Source: Lentzea pudingi (GTDB lineage Bacteria > Actinomycetota > Actinomycetes > Mycobacteriales > Pseudonocardiaceae). From it: DNA of 64,000 nt. The stretch is from positions 329,502 through 393,501 of the forward strand of contig NZ_BMNC01000006.1 in assembly GCF_014646255.1 (NCBI RefSeq). Direction: 5' to 3'. Position numbers and translations under genes: made by a program. Of this stretch, positions 48,890-57,384 are shown piece by piece. The first letter of the stretch is position 1. The number at the start of each line of letters is the position of its first letter. The notes below the pieces were generated by a model. The model did not search any database and was not told the DNA's origin. It saw only the letters and a program-made list of their open reading frames with translations.

Positions 48890-50608
48890 CCGATCCGGGG
48901 CGTCCAGCGTCGCCTTCAGGACCTCGTCCACGCGGGCGTCCCAGTCCACGTCCGCGATCGTGCCGCCCAGGGCCGCCACCGCCGCGAGCGTGACCGTTCC
49001 CCCGACGTCCGCCGTCAGCGTCGGAACGGTCGCGGTCGTGGTGAACGCGGTGCCCTGCGGCGCGGTCTGCCACTCCACGCCGGTCCACCCCCGCACGTTC
49101 TCCAGCGGCGAGGGCAGGTCCGTGGCCCAGCCGGTCAGCTCGGCCCTCGTCCCGGGCGGCGCGCCGATCACGCGGTGGATCCGCAGCTCCTGGTCCTCCC
49201 ACACGGCCGTGACGCTCTCGACCCGCAGCCCCGGCACGGTCGGCTGGTGCGCGTCGAACACCGGCCGGTGCCACGACGCGGCCCAGTTGTCCCGCGCGCC
49301 CAGCGGGTGGATCCGCCTGCGCACGCTGCGGTCACCCCGGAAGACCAGGCTGAGGTGGTTGTCGGCGATGTTGTGCCGCGACGTCGGACCGGTGGCGGTC
49401 GAGTAGGCGAACCGGCTGTAGAGCGGGTCGTCCTCGGTGGCGTACTCGCCCTCGAACGGCCGGACGTGGTCGCTGCCGTGATTGTGCAGCCTCGTGACGC
49501 CGTTGTGCCGCTGGATGAGGAAGCCGGGGCCCGGCAGCGCGAGCGTGCGGTCCTCGTCCGGCGCCTCCTCCGTCTCGGTCCACAGTGGATGGTCCGGGCG
49601 GGCGAGCAGGCAGACGAAGGCCTTGGAGGCCCAGTAGGGCGAGGCCGGGCCCGAGTACGGCTGTAGGCTGGCCTCGTGCGGGCCGTGCCAGCCGAGGCTG
49701 AGCAGGCCGTCGGTGAGCGAGCCGCGGTCGAGGAAGTACTTCAGCGAGTTGCTGATGAGATGACGGGAGTGGCCGAAGCTCAGCGGCGTGTCCCGGGTGA
49801 CCGCGCCGAGCGCGACGGCGGCCGCGGCGGCGAAGCGGTAGGTGAGCGACCGTCCGAAGTAGAGCGGGGCGCCGTCCGCGCCGAAGAGCAGGTGGAAGCT
49901 CTCCAGGTGCTCGCGCAGGTGCGTGCTGACCGGCCAGCCGTCCAGGTACGCGTCCAGCGCCGGGTAGAGGTGCAGCGCCCAGCCGTTGTAGTGGTCGAAC
50001 GCGCGCCCGTCACCGTCGGAGTACCAGCCGTCGCCGACGTACCAGCCCCGCAGCAGATCCATCGCGCGCTGCTTGGCCAGGCGGGTCTCGTCGTCGCCAC
50101 GGCCGGCCGACTCCAGGAAGGACGCCACGGTGTACGGGAAGAAGTACCAGTTGTTGGCCGCCGGAACGTGCCGCAGCGCCCCACGCAGCCACTCCTCGGC
50201 ACGGTCCTGGACCGGCTCGGGGAGCTTGTCCCACAGCCACGGCCTGGTGAGGCGCAGGCCCAGTGCCACGGACGCCGACTCGACCATGGGCTGCCCGACG
50301 TCGAAGATCGCGGGCCACCGCCCCGCCGTGCCCGCGGTCAGACCAGCGGCGTAGCGCTCCAGCAGGTTGTGCGGGTCCTCGCCGTGCGCGGTGCGGAAAG
50401 CGGCCGCCAGGAACGTGCGGGCGTAGCCCTCCAGACCGTCCGACCGGACACCGCTGCGGGAGGGACGGCCGGGCAGGTCCAGGAAGGCCTGGTCGGGGGA
50501 GGCGTGCCGCCACGCGGCGTCGAGCAGGCCGTCGGCGGCGGCCACCCAGTGCTCGCGGGTGAAACCGGTGTGCGGGCTGAGGACGTGGTCGGGGGGTGGG
50601 AGTTTCAC
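48881..50608 (-). CDS. DUF2264 family protein
   Basis: A 575-residue cytoplasmic protein. DUF2264 features include GYARTFLAAAFRTAHGEDP, NNWYFFPYTVASFLESAG, GWYSDGDGRAFDHYNGWAL and SHRHLISNSLKYFLDRGS-like helices in an alpha/alpha toroid, followed by a beta-sandwich with W-rich strands (NWAASWHRPVFDAHQP). The layout resembles polysaccharide lyases and unsaturated-glycan hydrolases; the reaction is unknown. There is no signal peptide, so it probably acts on imported oligosaccharide. The second sugar importer lies downstream of its promoter region on the same strand. A 52-bp tandem repeat lies just upstream. Confidence 0.8.
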   Translation of the reverse strand: MKLPPPDHVLSPHTGFTREHWVAAADGLLDAAWRHASPDQAFLDLPGRPSRSGVRSDGLEGYARTFLAAAFRTAHGEDPHNLLERYAAGLTAGTAGRWPAIFDVGQPMVESASVALGLRLTRPWLWDKLPEPVQDRAEEWLRGALRHVPAANNWYFFPYTVASFLESAGRGDDETRLAKQRAMDLLRGWYVGDGWYSDGDGRAFDHYNGWALHLYPALDAYLDGWPVSTHLREHLESFHLLFGADGAPLYFGRSLTYRFAAAAAVALGAVTRDTPLSFGHSRHLISNSLKYFLDRGSLTDGLLSLGWHGPHEASLQPYSGPASPYWASKAFVCLLARPDHPLWTETEEAPDEDRTLALPGPGFLIQRHNGVTRLHNHGSDHVRPFEGEYATEDDPLYSRFAYSTATGPTSRHNIADNHLSLVFRGDRSVRRRIHPLGARDNWAASWHRPVFDAHQPTVPGLRVESVTAVWEDQELRIHRVIGAPPGTRAELTGWATDLPSPLENVRGWTGVEWQTAPQGTAFTTTATVPTLTADVGGTVTLAAVAALGGTIADVDWDARVDEVLKATLDAPDRSG

Positions 50609-50647
50609 GCGCTGCGGTCCCTTCGGTTATGTGGCGGTGTCACGCGA

Positions 50648-50854
50648 GCCGCCCCTTTCGTTCCACCGGCTGCCTGCTCTCGGCCAGCGACCTCACGCGG
50701 CCCGCCTTTCCGCTCCACCGGCCGCTCGCGCCAGACCGGTGCCTGGGACGACCCGCCCTTCCACTCCACCGGCCGCCCGCGCCAGACCGGCACCCCGACA
50801 CGACCCGCCCTTCCGCTCCACCCGCAGCCCGCTCTCGTCCAGCGACCTCACGCG
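50648..50854. repeat. Four tandem copies of a ~52-bp repeat
   Basis: The core TCCACCGG (last copy TCCACCCG) recurs at 50662, 50714, 50765 and 50817, a spacing of 51-52 bp. Each unit begins with a GCCCGCCTTTCC-like stretch. Units 1 and 4 end CAGCGACCTCACGCG, while 2 and 3 carry GCGCCAGACCGG. The array fills the gap between the hydroxyacid dehydrogenase stop and the DUF2264 start. On the minus strand one frame gives a repeated 17-residue peptide, but no gene is convincing. Confidence 0.75.
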
Positions 50855-51780
50855 ATTCTCTCCCGTCGATCCGCCGGAACGGGAGTGGCGAACCCCTCCC
50901 CCGCGGCCCACCGCCGGACCTCGTCCACGGCGTGCCGTCCGAGCCGGCCCCACTCGTTGCCCTGCGACCCGGCCAGGTGCGGGGTGATCAGCACGGCGTC
51001 CGACCGCCACAACGGGTGGTCCACGGGCAGCACCTCCGGGTCGGTCACGTCGAGCACGGCACGGATCCGCCCCACCTCGGCCACCAACGCGTCCTGGTCC
51101 ACCACCGCACCCCGCGCGGTGTTGATCAGCACGGCGTCGTCGCGCAACAGGCCCAGCAACTCACCGCTGACCAGTCCCCTGGTCTCGGGCAGCAGCGGCG
51201 TGTGCACGCTGACGACGTCGCTGCGTTCGAACAGCTCGGTGAGGCCCACGGACTCGGCACCGTCCACTTCGGTCACGAACGGGTCGTGCACCAGCACGTG
51301 GAAATCGTAGGGCGCCAGCAGCTCGATCACCCGGCGGCCGATCATCGACGCCGACAGGATGCCGACCGTGGCGCCGAAGTTGCCCACCGACACGGGGACG
51401 CCGTACACCGACATCTGTTTGGTGGAACGGTATTCGCGGGCTCGTTCGAGCACCCGCTTGCCGCTGAGCAGGATCATCGCGACGGTGTACTCGGCGACCG
51501 GCAGCGCGTTGGCCTGCGCGGCCGACGAGACCGCGAGGCCGCGCTCCCAGCAGGCGTCGGTGACGAAGCCCTTGACCGAGCCGGCGGTGTGCACGATCGC
51601 GCGCAGGCTCGGCAACCCGGCGAGCACCTCGGCGGTGATCGGCGGGCAGCCCCAGCCCGTGACGAGCAGGTCGATGTCCGGCACGGCATCGAAACCGGGC
51701 GTCACACCGCGGAAGTCGCAGACCGCCCGCAGGTCGTGGAGCACGGGCGCGAGGACGACGGAGGCGGCCTCCTCCGACAT
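50848..51780 (-). CDS. D-isomer-specific 2-hydroxyacid dehydrogenase
   Basis: A 310-residue NAD-dependent dehydrogenase. The Rossmann motif is VGILSASMIGRRVIELLAPY. The catalytic Arg is in LINTARGAVVDQDALV and the Glu in VLDVTDPEVLPVDHPL, where the usual Glu is partly replaced, and His in LITPHLAGSQG. It reduces a 2-keto acid or oxidises a D-2-hydroxy acid, perhaps from sugar-acid breakdown. ATG 51780 or GTG 51798 (which overlaps the permease stop, GTGAGGGCC) may be the start. It is the last gene of the sugar import operon; the repeat array follows. Confidence 0.88.
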   Translation of the reverse strand: MSEEAASVVLAPVLHDLRAVCDFRGVTPGFDAVPDIDLLVTGWGCPPITAEVLAGLPSLRAIVHTAGSVKGFVTDACWERGLAVSSAAQANALPVAEYTVAMILLSGKRVLERAREYRSTKQMSVYGVPVSVGNFGATVGILSASMIGRRVIELLAPYDFHVLVHDPFVTEVDGAESVGLTELFERSDVVSVHTPLLPETRGLVSGELLGLLRDDAVLINTARGAVVDQDALVAEVGRIRAVLDVTDPEVLPVDHPLWRSDAVLITPHLAGSQGNEWGRLGRHAVDEVRRWAAGEGFATPVPADRRERIA

Positions 51781-51794
51781 CACGCCCGCGGCCC

Positions 51795-52622
51795 TCACTT
51801 GACGGCTCCCGAGGTCATGCCGGCCTTCCAGAACCGTTGCAGGAACATGAACGCGAGGATCAGCGGCAGCACCGCGAAGAGAGATCCCATGATCACCACC
51901 GGGTAGTACTCGGGCGACACCGTGGCCGAGCTGTTCCACTGGTAGAGGCCGAGGCTGACGGGATAGAGCTTCTGGTCGGACAGCATCACCATGGGCAGGA
52001 AGAAGTTGTTCCAGATCGTGGTGAGCTGGAACAGGAACAGCGTGACCATGCCCGGTCCGAGCATCCTGAACGCGACCTTGAAGTACGTGGCGAGGTCGCC
52101 CGCGCCGTCGATGCGCGCGGCCTCCAGCACCTCGTCCGGCACGTAGCCCTGGGCGAAGATCCGGCCGAGGTAGACGCCGAACGGGTTGAACAGCGCCGGG
52201 ATGAACACCGCCCAGAACGTGTTCACCAGGCCCGCCTCGGACGCCATCAGGTACAGCGGCAGCGCGAGCACGGTCTGCGGCACCATGACCGCCGCGAGGA
52301 CGAGCCCGAAGAGCTTCTCCTTGTGGCGGAAGGAGTACTTGTCGAACGCGTAGCCGGCGGCGATCGAGATGAACGCGCTGACGCCCGCGCCGATCACCGC
52401 GTACAGCAGGCTGTTGAGGTACCAGCGCCCGTAGAGCCCCTTGTCCATCTCGAAGAGGTTGCGAACGTTCTCCACCAGCGAGAACCCGCCGAACAGGTCG
52501 CTGTTGAACAGGGCGTCGACGTTCTTCGTGGCGGCGAGCAGCAGCCACATCACCGGCAGCAGGGTGTAGAGCACCGAGACGCCGATGACCACGTTCACCG
52601 TGGTGCGACCGAGGAGGGTCAT
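51795..52622 (-). CDS. Sugar ABC transporter permease (MalG type), second locus
   Basis: A 275-residue membrane protein with six TMs (VNVVIGVSVLYTLLPVMWLLLA first). The EAA docking motif is LEAARIDGAGDLATYFKVAF. ATG 52622 overlaps the stop of the upstream permease (ATGA), preceded by GGAGGG. CUT1 family. The operon again has no ATPase, so it also depends on a shared one. The sugar is unknown; a link to DUF2264 suggests plant-derived or uronate-containing oligosaccharide. Confidence 0.9.
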   Translation of the reverse strand: MTLLGRTTVNVVIGVSVLYTLLPVMWLLLAATKNVDALFNSDLFGGFSLVENVRNLFEMDKGLYGRWYLNSLLYAVIGAGVSAFISIAAGYAFDKYSFRHKEKLFGLVLAAVMVPQTVLALPLYLMASEAGLVNTFWAVFIPALFNPFGVYLGRIFAQGYVPDEVLEAARIDGAGDLATYFKVAFRMLGPGMVTLFLFQLTTIWNNFFLPMVMLSDQKLYPVSLGLYQWNSSATVSPEYYPVVIMGSLFAVLPLILAFMFLQRFWKAGMTSGAVK

Positions 52623-53497
52623 CAGCCGGCCTTCCTGTTCGTCCAGCGGGTGACGCCGTAGGACAGCGCGACCGTGAAGGCCAGCAGGATCACGGACGCG
52701 GCCGCGGCGAGGCCGTAGTTGTTGCGGGTGAAGGCGGCGTCGAAGATGTACATGCTCGGCGAGAACCGGGCGCTGATCATCGGCGTGGACTGGCTGAGCA
52801 GCATCGGTTCGGTGAACAGCTGCAGCGCCCAGATCAGCGTGAAGATGCCGACCGTGACGATGGCGCCGCGCACGAGCGGTGCCTTGATGCGCAGGGCCTG
52901 CTTGACCGGTCCCGCACCGTCCACGACGGACGCTTCCAAAACCTCGCGCGGCACCGCCTGCAACGCGGCGTAGAAGATCACCATGTTGTAGCCGAGGTTG
53001 CTCCACAGGGCGATGTTCACGATCGACGGCAGCACGGTGTCGATGCCGAGGAAGCTGATCCGCACGTCCGCCTTGGCGAACAGGTCGATGATCGGGCTCA
53101 GGCCGGGCGTGTAAAGGTAGAGCCAGATCAGCGCCGCGATGATGCCCGGCACGGCGTGCGGCAGGTAGAGGCCCATCTGCATCCAGCCGCGCAGCTTCGC
53201 CACGCCGGAGTCGAGCAGCAACGCGAGGGTGAGCGCGCCGGCGACCATCAGGGGGATGTAGAGCAGGCAGTACAGCACGACGGTGAACATGCTGTTGAGG
53301 AACGTCGGGTCGCTGAGCACGGCGCCGTAGCTGCGCAGGCCGACGAACACCGTGCTTTCCGGCCCGAACCCGAGGCCCGGCTGGTCGGCGGCGAAGAAGC
53401 TGAGCCACATCGCCGTGCCGGTCGGGATGAGGAAGACCGTGACGAGCAACAGGAAGAACGGCGCCATGAGGACCGCGCAGGCGAGCTTGCCCTTCAC
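52622..53497 (-). CDS. Sugar ABC transporter permease (MalF type), second locus
   Basis: A 291-residue membrane protein. TM1 is LACAVLMAPFFLLLVTVFLIP, and five more TMs follow, with the EAA motif VLEASVVDGAGPVKQALRIKAP. CUT1 family; partner of the preceding MalG-type gene. The GTG start overlaps the stop of the SBP gene. The large extracytoplasmic loop after TM1 (LGFGPESTVFVGLRSYGAVL) is typical. The sugar is unknown. Confidence 0.9.
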   Translation of the reverse strand: MKGKLACAVLMAPFFLLLVTVFLIPTGTAMWLSFFAADQPGLGFGPESTVFVGLRSYGAVLSDPTFLNSMFTVVLYCLLYIPLMVAGALTLALLLDSGVAKLRGWMQMGLYLPHAVPGIIAALIWLYLYTPGLSPIIDLFAKADVRISFLGIDTVLPSIVNIALWSNLGYNMVIFYAALQAVPREVLEASVVDGAGPVKQALRIKAPLVRGAIVTVGIFTLIWALQLFTEPMLLSQSTPMISARFSPSMYIFDAAFTRNNYGLAAAASVILLAFTVALSYGVTRWTNRKAG

Positions 53498-54801
53498 CTC
53501 GCTCCCTCCTCAGTGGACAGACCGAGCGCTTTGAGGTCCGGCATCGTGCCGCTCTGAGCCTCCCGCACCGCGTCGATCACCGTGCCGGCACCGGCGCCCG
53601 CCTTCGCGAACCCGTCCTGCATGACCTTCAGGGTGGCGGTCATCCGCGGGCCCCACACCCAGCCGTCGCGGATCTTGTCCGCCTCCTGCTGGAAGAGCCG
53701 GTAGATGTCCTGGCCGCCGTAGTACTCGCCGGGGAACGCCTTGGCGCCCGCCTCGACCAGGCCGGGCGCCACCGGGTACTGGCTGCTGGTGCCGCTCTTC
53801 AGCCGGGCCGTCAGCGCGTCCGGGTGGGTGCACTGCCATTCGATGAACTCCATCGCGGCCTCGGGCTGCCGCGAGTCCTTGGTGACTGCGAACGTCGAAC
53901 CGCCGTGGGTGCCGACCACCTGCTCGTCCCAGACCGGCACGGGGGCGATGCGCCACTTGCCCTTCTGCGCGGGCCTCGCCCTCATCTGCGCCCCCGCGTC
54001 CCACGCGCCGCTGAGCCTGGTGATCACCCGGTCCTGGCCGATCTGCGCGTCGTGCTGCTTGCTGTCGCCCGCGTTGCGGAACACCAGGTCCTCGTCGATC
54101 AGCCCCTGCCAGTAGGCCGCGACCTTCCTGGTCGGCTCGTCGGCCAGGGACACGCGCCACTTGCCGCCGCTGGTGTCGAACCACCGCGCGCCGGCCTGCC
54201 AGGCGTGGCAGGCGAACTGCGTGCCGCCGTCAGTGGGGAACAGCGTGAGCCTCTTGTCGGGGAACCTGGACCTCACCGTCCGGGCGAGGGCGGCGAACTC
54301 GTCCCAGGTCGCCGGGATCTCGAACCCGTTGGCCTGGAAGAGGTCCGCGCGGTAGTGCAGGACCATCGGCTCGACGTCGAGCGGGACGCTGAACACCCGG
54401 TCGTCGAAGGTCGTGAGCTTGAGGGCCTGCGGCAGCAGCTTCTGCTTCAGGCGGTCGGTCACGAGGTCGGTGATGTCCCGGGCCACGCCGTCGATCGCGT
54501 ATCCAGGCACTTGCGGGTACTCGATCGTGGCGACGTCCGGTGCGTTGCCCGCACGAGCCGCGTTGCTGAGCTTGGCGTACCCGCCCTGCCCACCGGAGGG
54601 GATCTGCTGGAAGACCACCCTGATGCGGTTCTGCGAGGAGTTGAACGCGTCGACGACCTGCTGGCTACCTCGCAGGGCCGACCAGAACGTGATCTCCACC
54701 GGACCTCCGGCACCGCGGCGTTGCGGAGTGGAGCAGGCCGCCAGCGATGCCGTGAGACCCGCCGCGAGAAGTGTGCGACGACTCAGGCGCATGGATCGCA
54801 T
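53494..54801 (-). CDS. Sugar ABC transporter substrate-binding lipoprotein, second locus
   Basis: A 435-residue SBP family 1 protein. The N-terminus has RLSRRTLLAAGLTASLAACS: twin Arg, then a lipobox (LAAC), so Tat export of a lipoprotein is possible. The mature part contains VEITFWSALRGSQQVVDAFN, YAKLSNAARAGNAPDVATIE and TFAVTKDSRQPEAAMEFIEW. It is the first gene of the operon; the regulator gene lies 24 bp upstream on the same strand. ATG 54792 is an alternative start. Ligand unknown. Confidence 0.9.
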   Translation of the reverse strand: MRSMRLSRRTLLAAGLTASLAACSTPQRRGAGGPVEITFWSALRGSQQVVDAFNSSQNRIRVVFQQIPSGGQGGYAKLSNAARAGNAPDVATIEYPQVPGYAIDGVARDITDLVTDRLKQKLLPQALKLTTFDDRVFSVPLDVEPMVLHYRADLFQANGFEIPATWDEFAALARTVRSRFPDKRLTLFPTDGGTQFACHAWQAGARWFDTSGGKWRVSLADEPTRKVAAYWQGLIDEDLVFRNAGDSKQHDAQIGQDRVITRLSGAWDAGAQMRARPAQKGKWRIAPVPVWDEQVVGTHGGSTFAVTKDSRQPEAAMEFIEWQCTHPDALTARLKSGTSSQYPVAPGLVEAGAKAFPGEYYGGQDIYRLFQQEADKIRDGWVWGPRMTATLKVMQDGFAKAGAGAGTVIDAVREAQSGTMPDLKALGLSTEEGAR

Positions 54802-54825
54802 CCTGATCGCCTGATCGGTTTGTCG

Positions 54826-55854
54826 TCAAGAAACAGTCAAACGCTCAGTCGATGAGCGGATCTTCAACGTGGGCAGCAGTTCGACCCGCGCGGTGGCCGT
54901 GACCTCGCCCTTCAGCTTCCGGAGCAGCAGTTCGGCAGCGACTTTGCCAACCTCGGTCTTCGGCGGCGCGACGGCCGTGAGCGGGATGCTGCCGAGCGAC
55001 GCGACCACGTCGTCGTACGACACCACCGAGCACATCCCGGGCACGTCGATCCCGGCGCTCATCATCTGCTGGACCAGCATCAACGCGTCCTCGTCGCCGT
55101 GCAGCACCGCCGCCGTGGCCCCGCGCCTCCGCAGCACGTTCACCAGTCCGGCGTCCGGCGAGCTGCGCATGACGTGCGCGTCCTCCAGACCTGCCGAGAT
55201 CTCCAGGAACGCCCTGCGCAGCACGCGCGCCGTCGGGCTGTCGTCGCGTGCGGCGAGCACGATCCGACGGTGCCCGAGGTCGGTCAGGTGCTTCACGGCT
55301 AGATGCATGCCGTACCAGTGGTCCGAGCACACGGAGTTCATCGCCCGCAGGCCACCGCTCGGGCGGCGTTCCATCAGAACGGTCGGCACACCGGTGTCCG
55401 CGAGCCAGTCGTCCTCGGCCTCCTCCTCGAACGTCCGCCAGCGCGGCGCCATCAGCATCCCCTGCACGGGTTCGGTCAAAGCCTTCTCGACGATCGGCCG
55501 TTCGGCACCTCTGACCTGTGGCGCGATGTGCAGGACCACGCGCATGCCGGCCTCTTCGAGGGTTCTGCGGGCGCCGTTCATCGTCTCGTAGAGGTACGTG
55601 TGGCGCTCCGGCACGACCAGCGCGATCGCACCGTTCGTGGCCTGCTTCAGCTCCGGCTGCTCCACGGGCGTGAGGGACCGCACGACACCGTGCCCGCGCC
55701 GCAGCCTGCCGAGCCGGGCGAGTTCCTCGACGTCCCGTCTGATCGTGACGATCGAAACGTCGAGTTCCTCGGCCAGATCGCTCACCTTGACCGTGCCCCG
55801 CGACGCCGTGACGGCCAGGATCCGCTGCCGTCGTGCCTCGCTGGACTCCCGCAT
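54826..55854 (-). CDS. DeoR-HTH / LacI-sensor hybrid regulator
   Basis: A 342-residue regulator. Residues 1-60 are a DeoR-type winged HTH (ARRQRILAVTASRGTVKVSDL, LDVSIVTIRRDVEELARLGR). From about residue 75, the protein is a LacI/periplasmic-binding sensor (GAIALVVPERHTYLYETMNG, CSDHWYGMHLAVKHLTDLG, CSVVSYDDVVASLGSIPLT), not the DeoR sugar-phosphate domain. Such hybrids are common in actinobacterial sugar loci. It lies upstream of the SBP gene on the same strand and probably represses that operon until a sugar binds. ATG 55854 is used; longer frames lack a ribosome site. Confidence 0.88.
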   Translation of the reverse strand: MRESSEARRQRILAVTASRGTVKVSDLAEELDVSIVTIRRDVEELARLGRLRRGHGVVRSLTPVEQPELKQATNGAIALVVPERHTYLYETMNGARRTLEEAGMRVVLHIAPQVRGAERPIVEKALTEPVQGMLMAPRWRTFEEEAEDDWLADTGVPTVLMERRPSGGLRAMNSVCSDHWYGMHLAVKHLTDLGHRRIVLAARDDSPTARVLRRAFLEISAGLEDAHVMRSSPDAGLVNVLRRRGATAAVLHGDEDALMLVQQMMSAGIDVPGMCSVVSYDDVVASLGSIPLTAVAPPKTEVGKVAAELLLRKLKGEVTATARVELLPTLKIRSSTERLTVS

Positions 55855-55951
55855 GACCGACCGCCTGTTCGTTTGAGCGTTTCGCGCGAGCATAACTGAA
55901 ACACCTCTCAGCAACCGGGCGATAGCGTCGGGCGCGAGGGGGATGGTCGAC

Positions 55952-56872
55952 ATGAAGATCGTGATTCCAGGTGGAACAGGGCAGGTCGGCGGCGTGCTGA
56001 CCCGCGCGTTGAAGGCGGCTGGCCACGAGGTGGTGATCATCGGCCGCAGCTCCGGCGTGCGCTGGGACGGGCACACGCTCGGCAGGTGGGCCGAGGAGAT
56101 CGACGGCGCGGATGTCGTGATCAACCTGGCCGGGCGGAGCGTGAGCTGCCGCTACACCGCCGAGAACCTGCGGCAGATGATGCGGTCGCGGGTGGACTCG
56201 GCCCGGGTCGTCGGCGAGGCCATCGCGAAGGCGGAGAACCCGCCCGCGGTGTGGCTGCAGATGAGCACGGCGACGATCTACGCGCACCGGTTCGACGCGG
56301 CCAACGACGAGGAGACCGGGACCCTCGGCGGCCGCGAGCGGGACGTGCCGGGCTACTGGACGTACAGCGTCGAGATCGCGAAGCGCTGGGAGGCCGAGCT
56401 GGACGAGGCCGACACGCCGGGCACCCGCAAGGTCGCGCTGCGGTCCGCGATGGTGATGAGCCCTGACCGGGGCGGTGCCTTCGACTACCTGTCGTGGATG
56501 GCCCGCCTCGGGCTGGGCGGGCCGGTCGCGGGCGGGCGCCAGTACGTCTCGTGGATCCACGACGACGACTTCGTGCGGGCGGCCGCGCTGCTGATCAGGG
56601 AACCGATCGCGGGCGCTGTCAACCTGGCGGCACCGAACCCGTTGCCGCAACGGGAGTTCATGCGCGAGCTCCGCGGCGCGTGGAAGGTGCCCGTGGGACT
56701 GCCCGCGACGAGCTGGATGGCCGAGCTCGGGGCGTTCGCCCTGCGCACCGACACCGAGCTGCTGCTCAAGAGCCGCCGGGTCGTGCCGGGCAGGCTCCAG
56801 CGGGCCGGGTTCGAGTTCCACTTCCCGAACTGGCGGGAGGCGGCGCAGAATCTGACTGAGCGCAGGAGGTGA
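55952..56872 (+). CDS. SDR39U1-type NAD(P)-dependent epimerase family protein
   Basis: A 306-residue extended SDR. The glycine-rich nucleotide motif is IVIPGGTGQVGGVLTRAL. ADVVINLAGRSVSCRYTAEN is typical of the TIGR01777/SDR39U1 branch (YfcH-like), and the active-site YTYS-like segment is YWTYSVEIAKRWE. The function of this branch is unknown. ATG 55952 is preferred over 55943, whose ribosome site would be too close. It lies 2 bp from the nitrile-hydratase-type genes and probably shares their transcript, so it may act on the same metabolite. Confidence 0.88.
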   Translation: MKIVIPGGTGQVGGVLTRALKAAGHEVVIIGRSSGVRWDGHTLGRWAEEIDGADVVINLAGRSVSCRYTAENLRQMMRSRVDSARVVGEAIAKAENPPAVWLQMSTATIYAHRFDAANDEETGTLGGRERDVPGYWTYSVEIAKRWEAELDEADTPGTRKVALRSAMVMSPDRGGAFDYLSWMARLGLGGPVAGGRQYVSWIHDDDFVRAAALLIREPIAGAVNLAAPNPLPQREFMRELRGAWKVPVGLPATSWMAELGAFALRTDTELLLKSRRVVPGRLQRAGFEFHFPNWREAAQNLTERRR

Positions 56873-56873
56873 G

Positions 56874-57125
56874 ATGCCGAGACTCAACGACGTAGGCGGC
56901 CAGGACGGCTTCGGCCCGGTTCTCGAGGAACTGGACGAACCGCCCTTCCACGCCGACTGGGAAGCACACGTCATGGCCATGAACCGGGCCCTGATCGGCC
57001 GCGGGATCTACAACCTCGACGAGTTCCGGGACGCCGTCGAACGCACGATGTCGCACCAGTCGTCGTACTACGAGAACTGGTTCCGCGCGATCCAGACGCT
57101 GCTGAAGGAGCGCGGCGTTGTCTGA
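56874..57125 (+). CDS. Nitrile-hydratase beta N-terminal-like subunit
   Basis: An 83-residue protein matching only the N-terminal helical half of nitrile hydratase beta subunits: RLNDVGGQDGFGPVLEE, FHADWEAHVMAMNRALI, SYYENWFRAIQTLL. A normal beta subunit has ~220 residues. The C-terminal half is encoded by the next gene, which overlaps by 8 nt, so beta is split. Three-subunit forms are known for thiocyanate hydrolase and the toyocamycin nitrile hydratase (ToyJKL). Annotation pipelines may call it an accessory protein. It is probably a structural subunit that helps shape the active-site pocket. Confidence 0.85.
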   Translation: MPRLNDVGGQDGFGPVLEELDEPPFHADWEAHVMAMNRALIGRGIYNLDEFRDAVERTMSHQSSYYENWFRAIQTLLKERGVV

Positions 57126-57384
57126 GGGCTACCGGACGGGCGACCGGGTCCGGACGTCCACAGTGGACCCCGACCACCACATGAGGCTGCCGCACTACGC
57201 GCGCGGCCGCGTCGGCACGGTGATCGGCGGCGACGGCGTCCACCCGCTCGCGGACCTGAGCGCGCAGGGGATCCAGCAGCCACAACAGGTGTACCTGGTG
57301 CGGTTCTCCGCACGCGAACTGTTCGGGCACGGCGACCACGACGTGACGCTGTCCCTCTGGGAGGACTACCTCAGCGATGAGTGA
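57118..57384 (+). CDS. Nitrile-hydratase beta C-terminal-like subunit
   Basis: An 88-residue protein matching the SH3-like C-terminal domain of nitrile hydratase beta: YRTGDRVRTSTVDPDHHMRL, HYARGRVGTVIGGDGV, VYLVRFSARELFG and ending WEDYLSDE. The TTG start (AAGGAG upstream) overlaps the previous gene by 8 nt, and its stop overlaps the next ATG by 8 nt, so all three subunits are translationally coupled in equal amounts. It completes the beta function and contacts the metal-site subunit. The separation into two polypeptides is the main oddity. Confidence 0.85.
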   Translation: MSEGYRTGDRVRTSTVDPDHHMRLPHYARGRVGTVIGGDGVHPLADLSAQGIQQPQQVYLVRFSARELFGHGDHDVTLSLWEDYLSDE

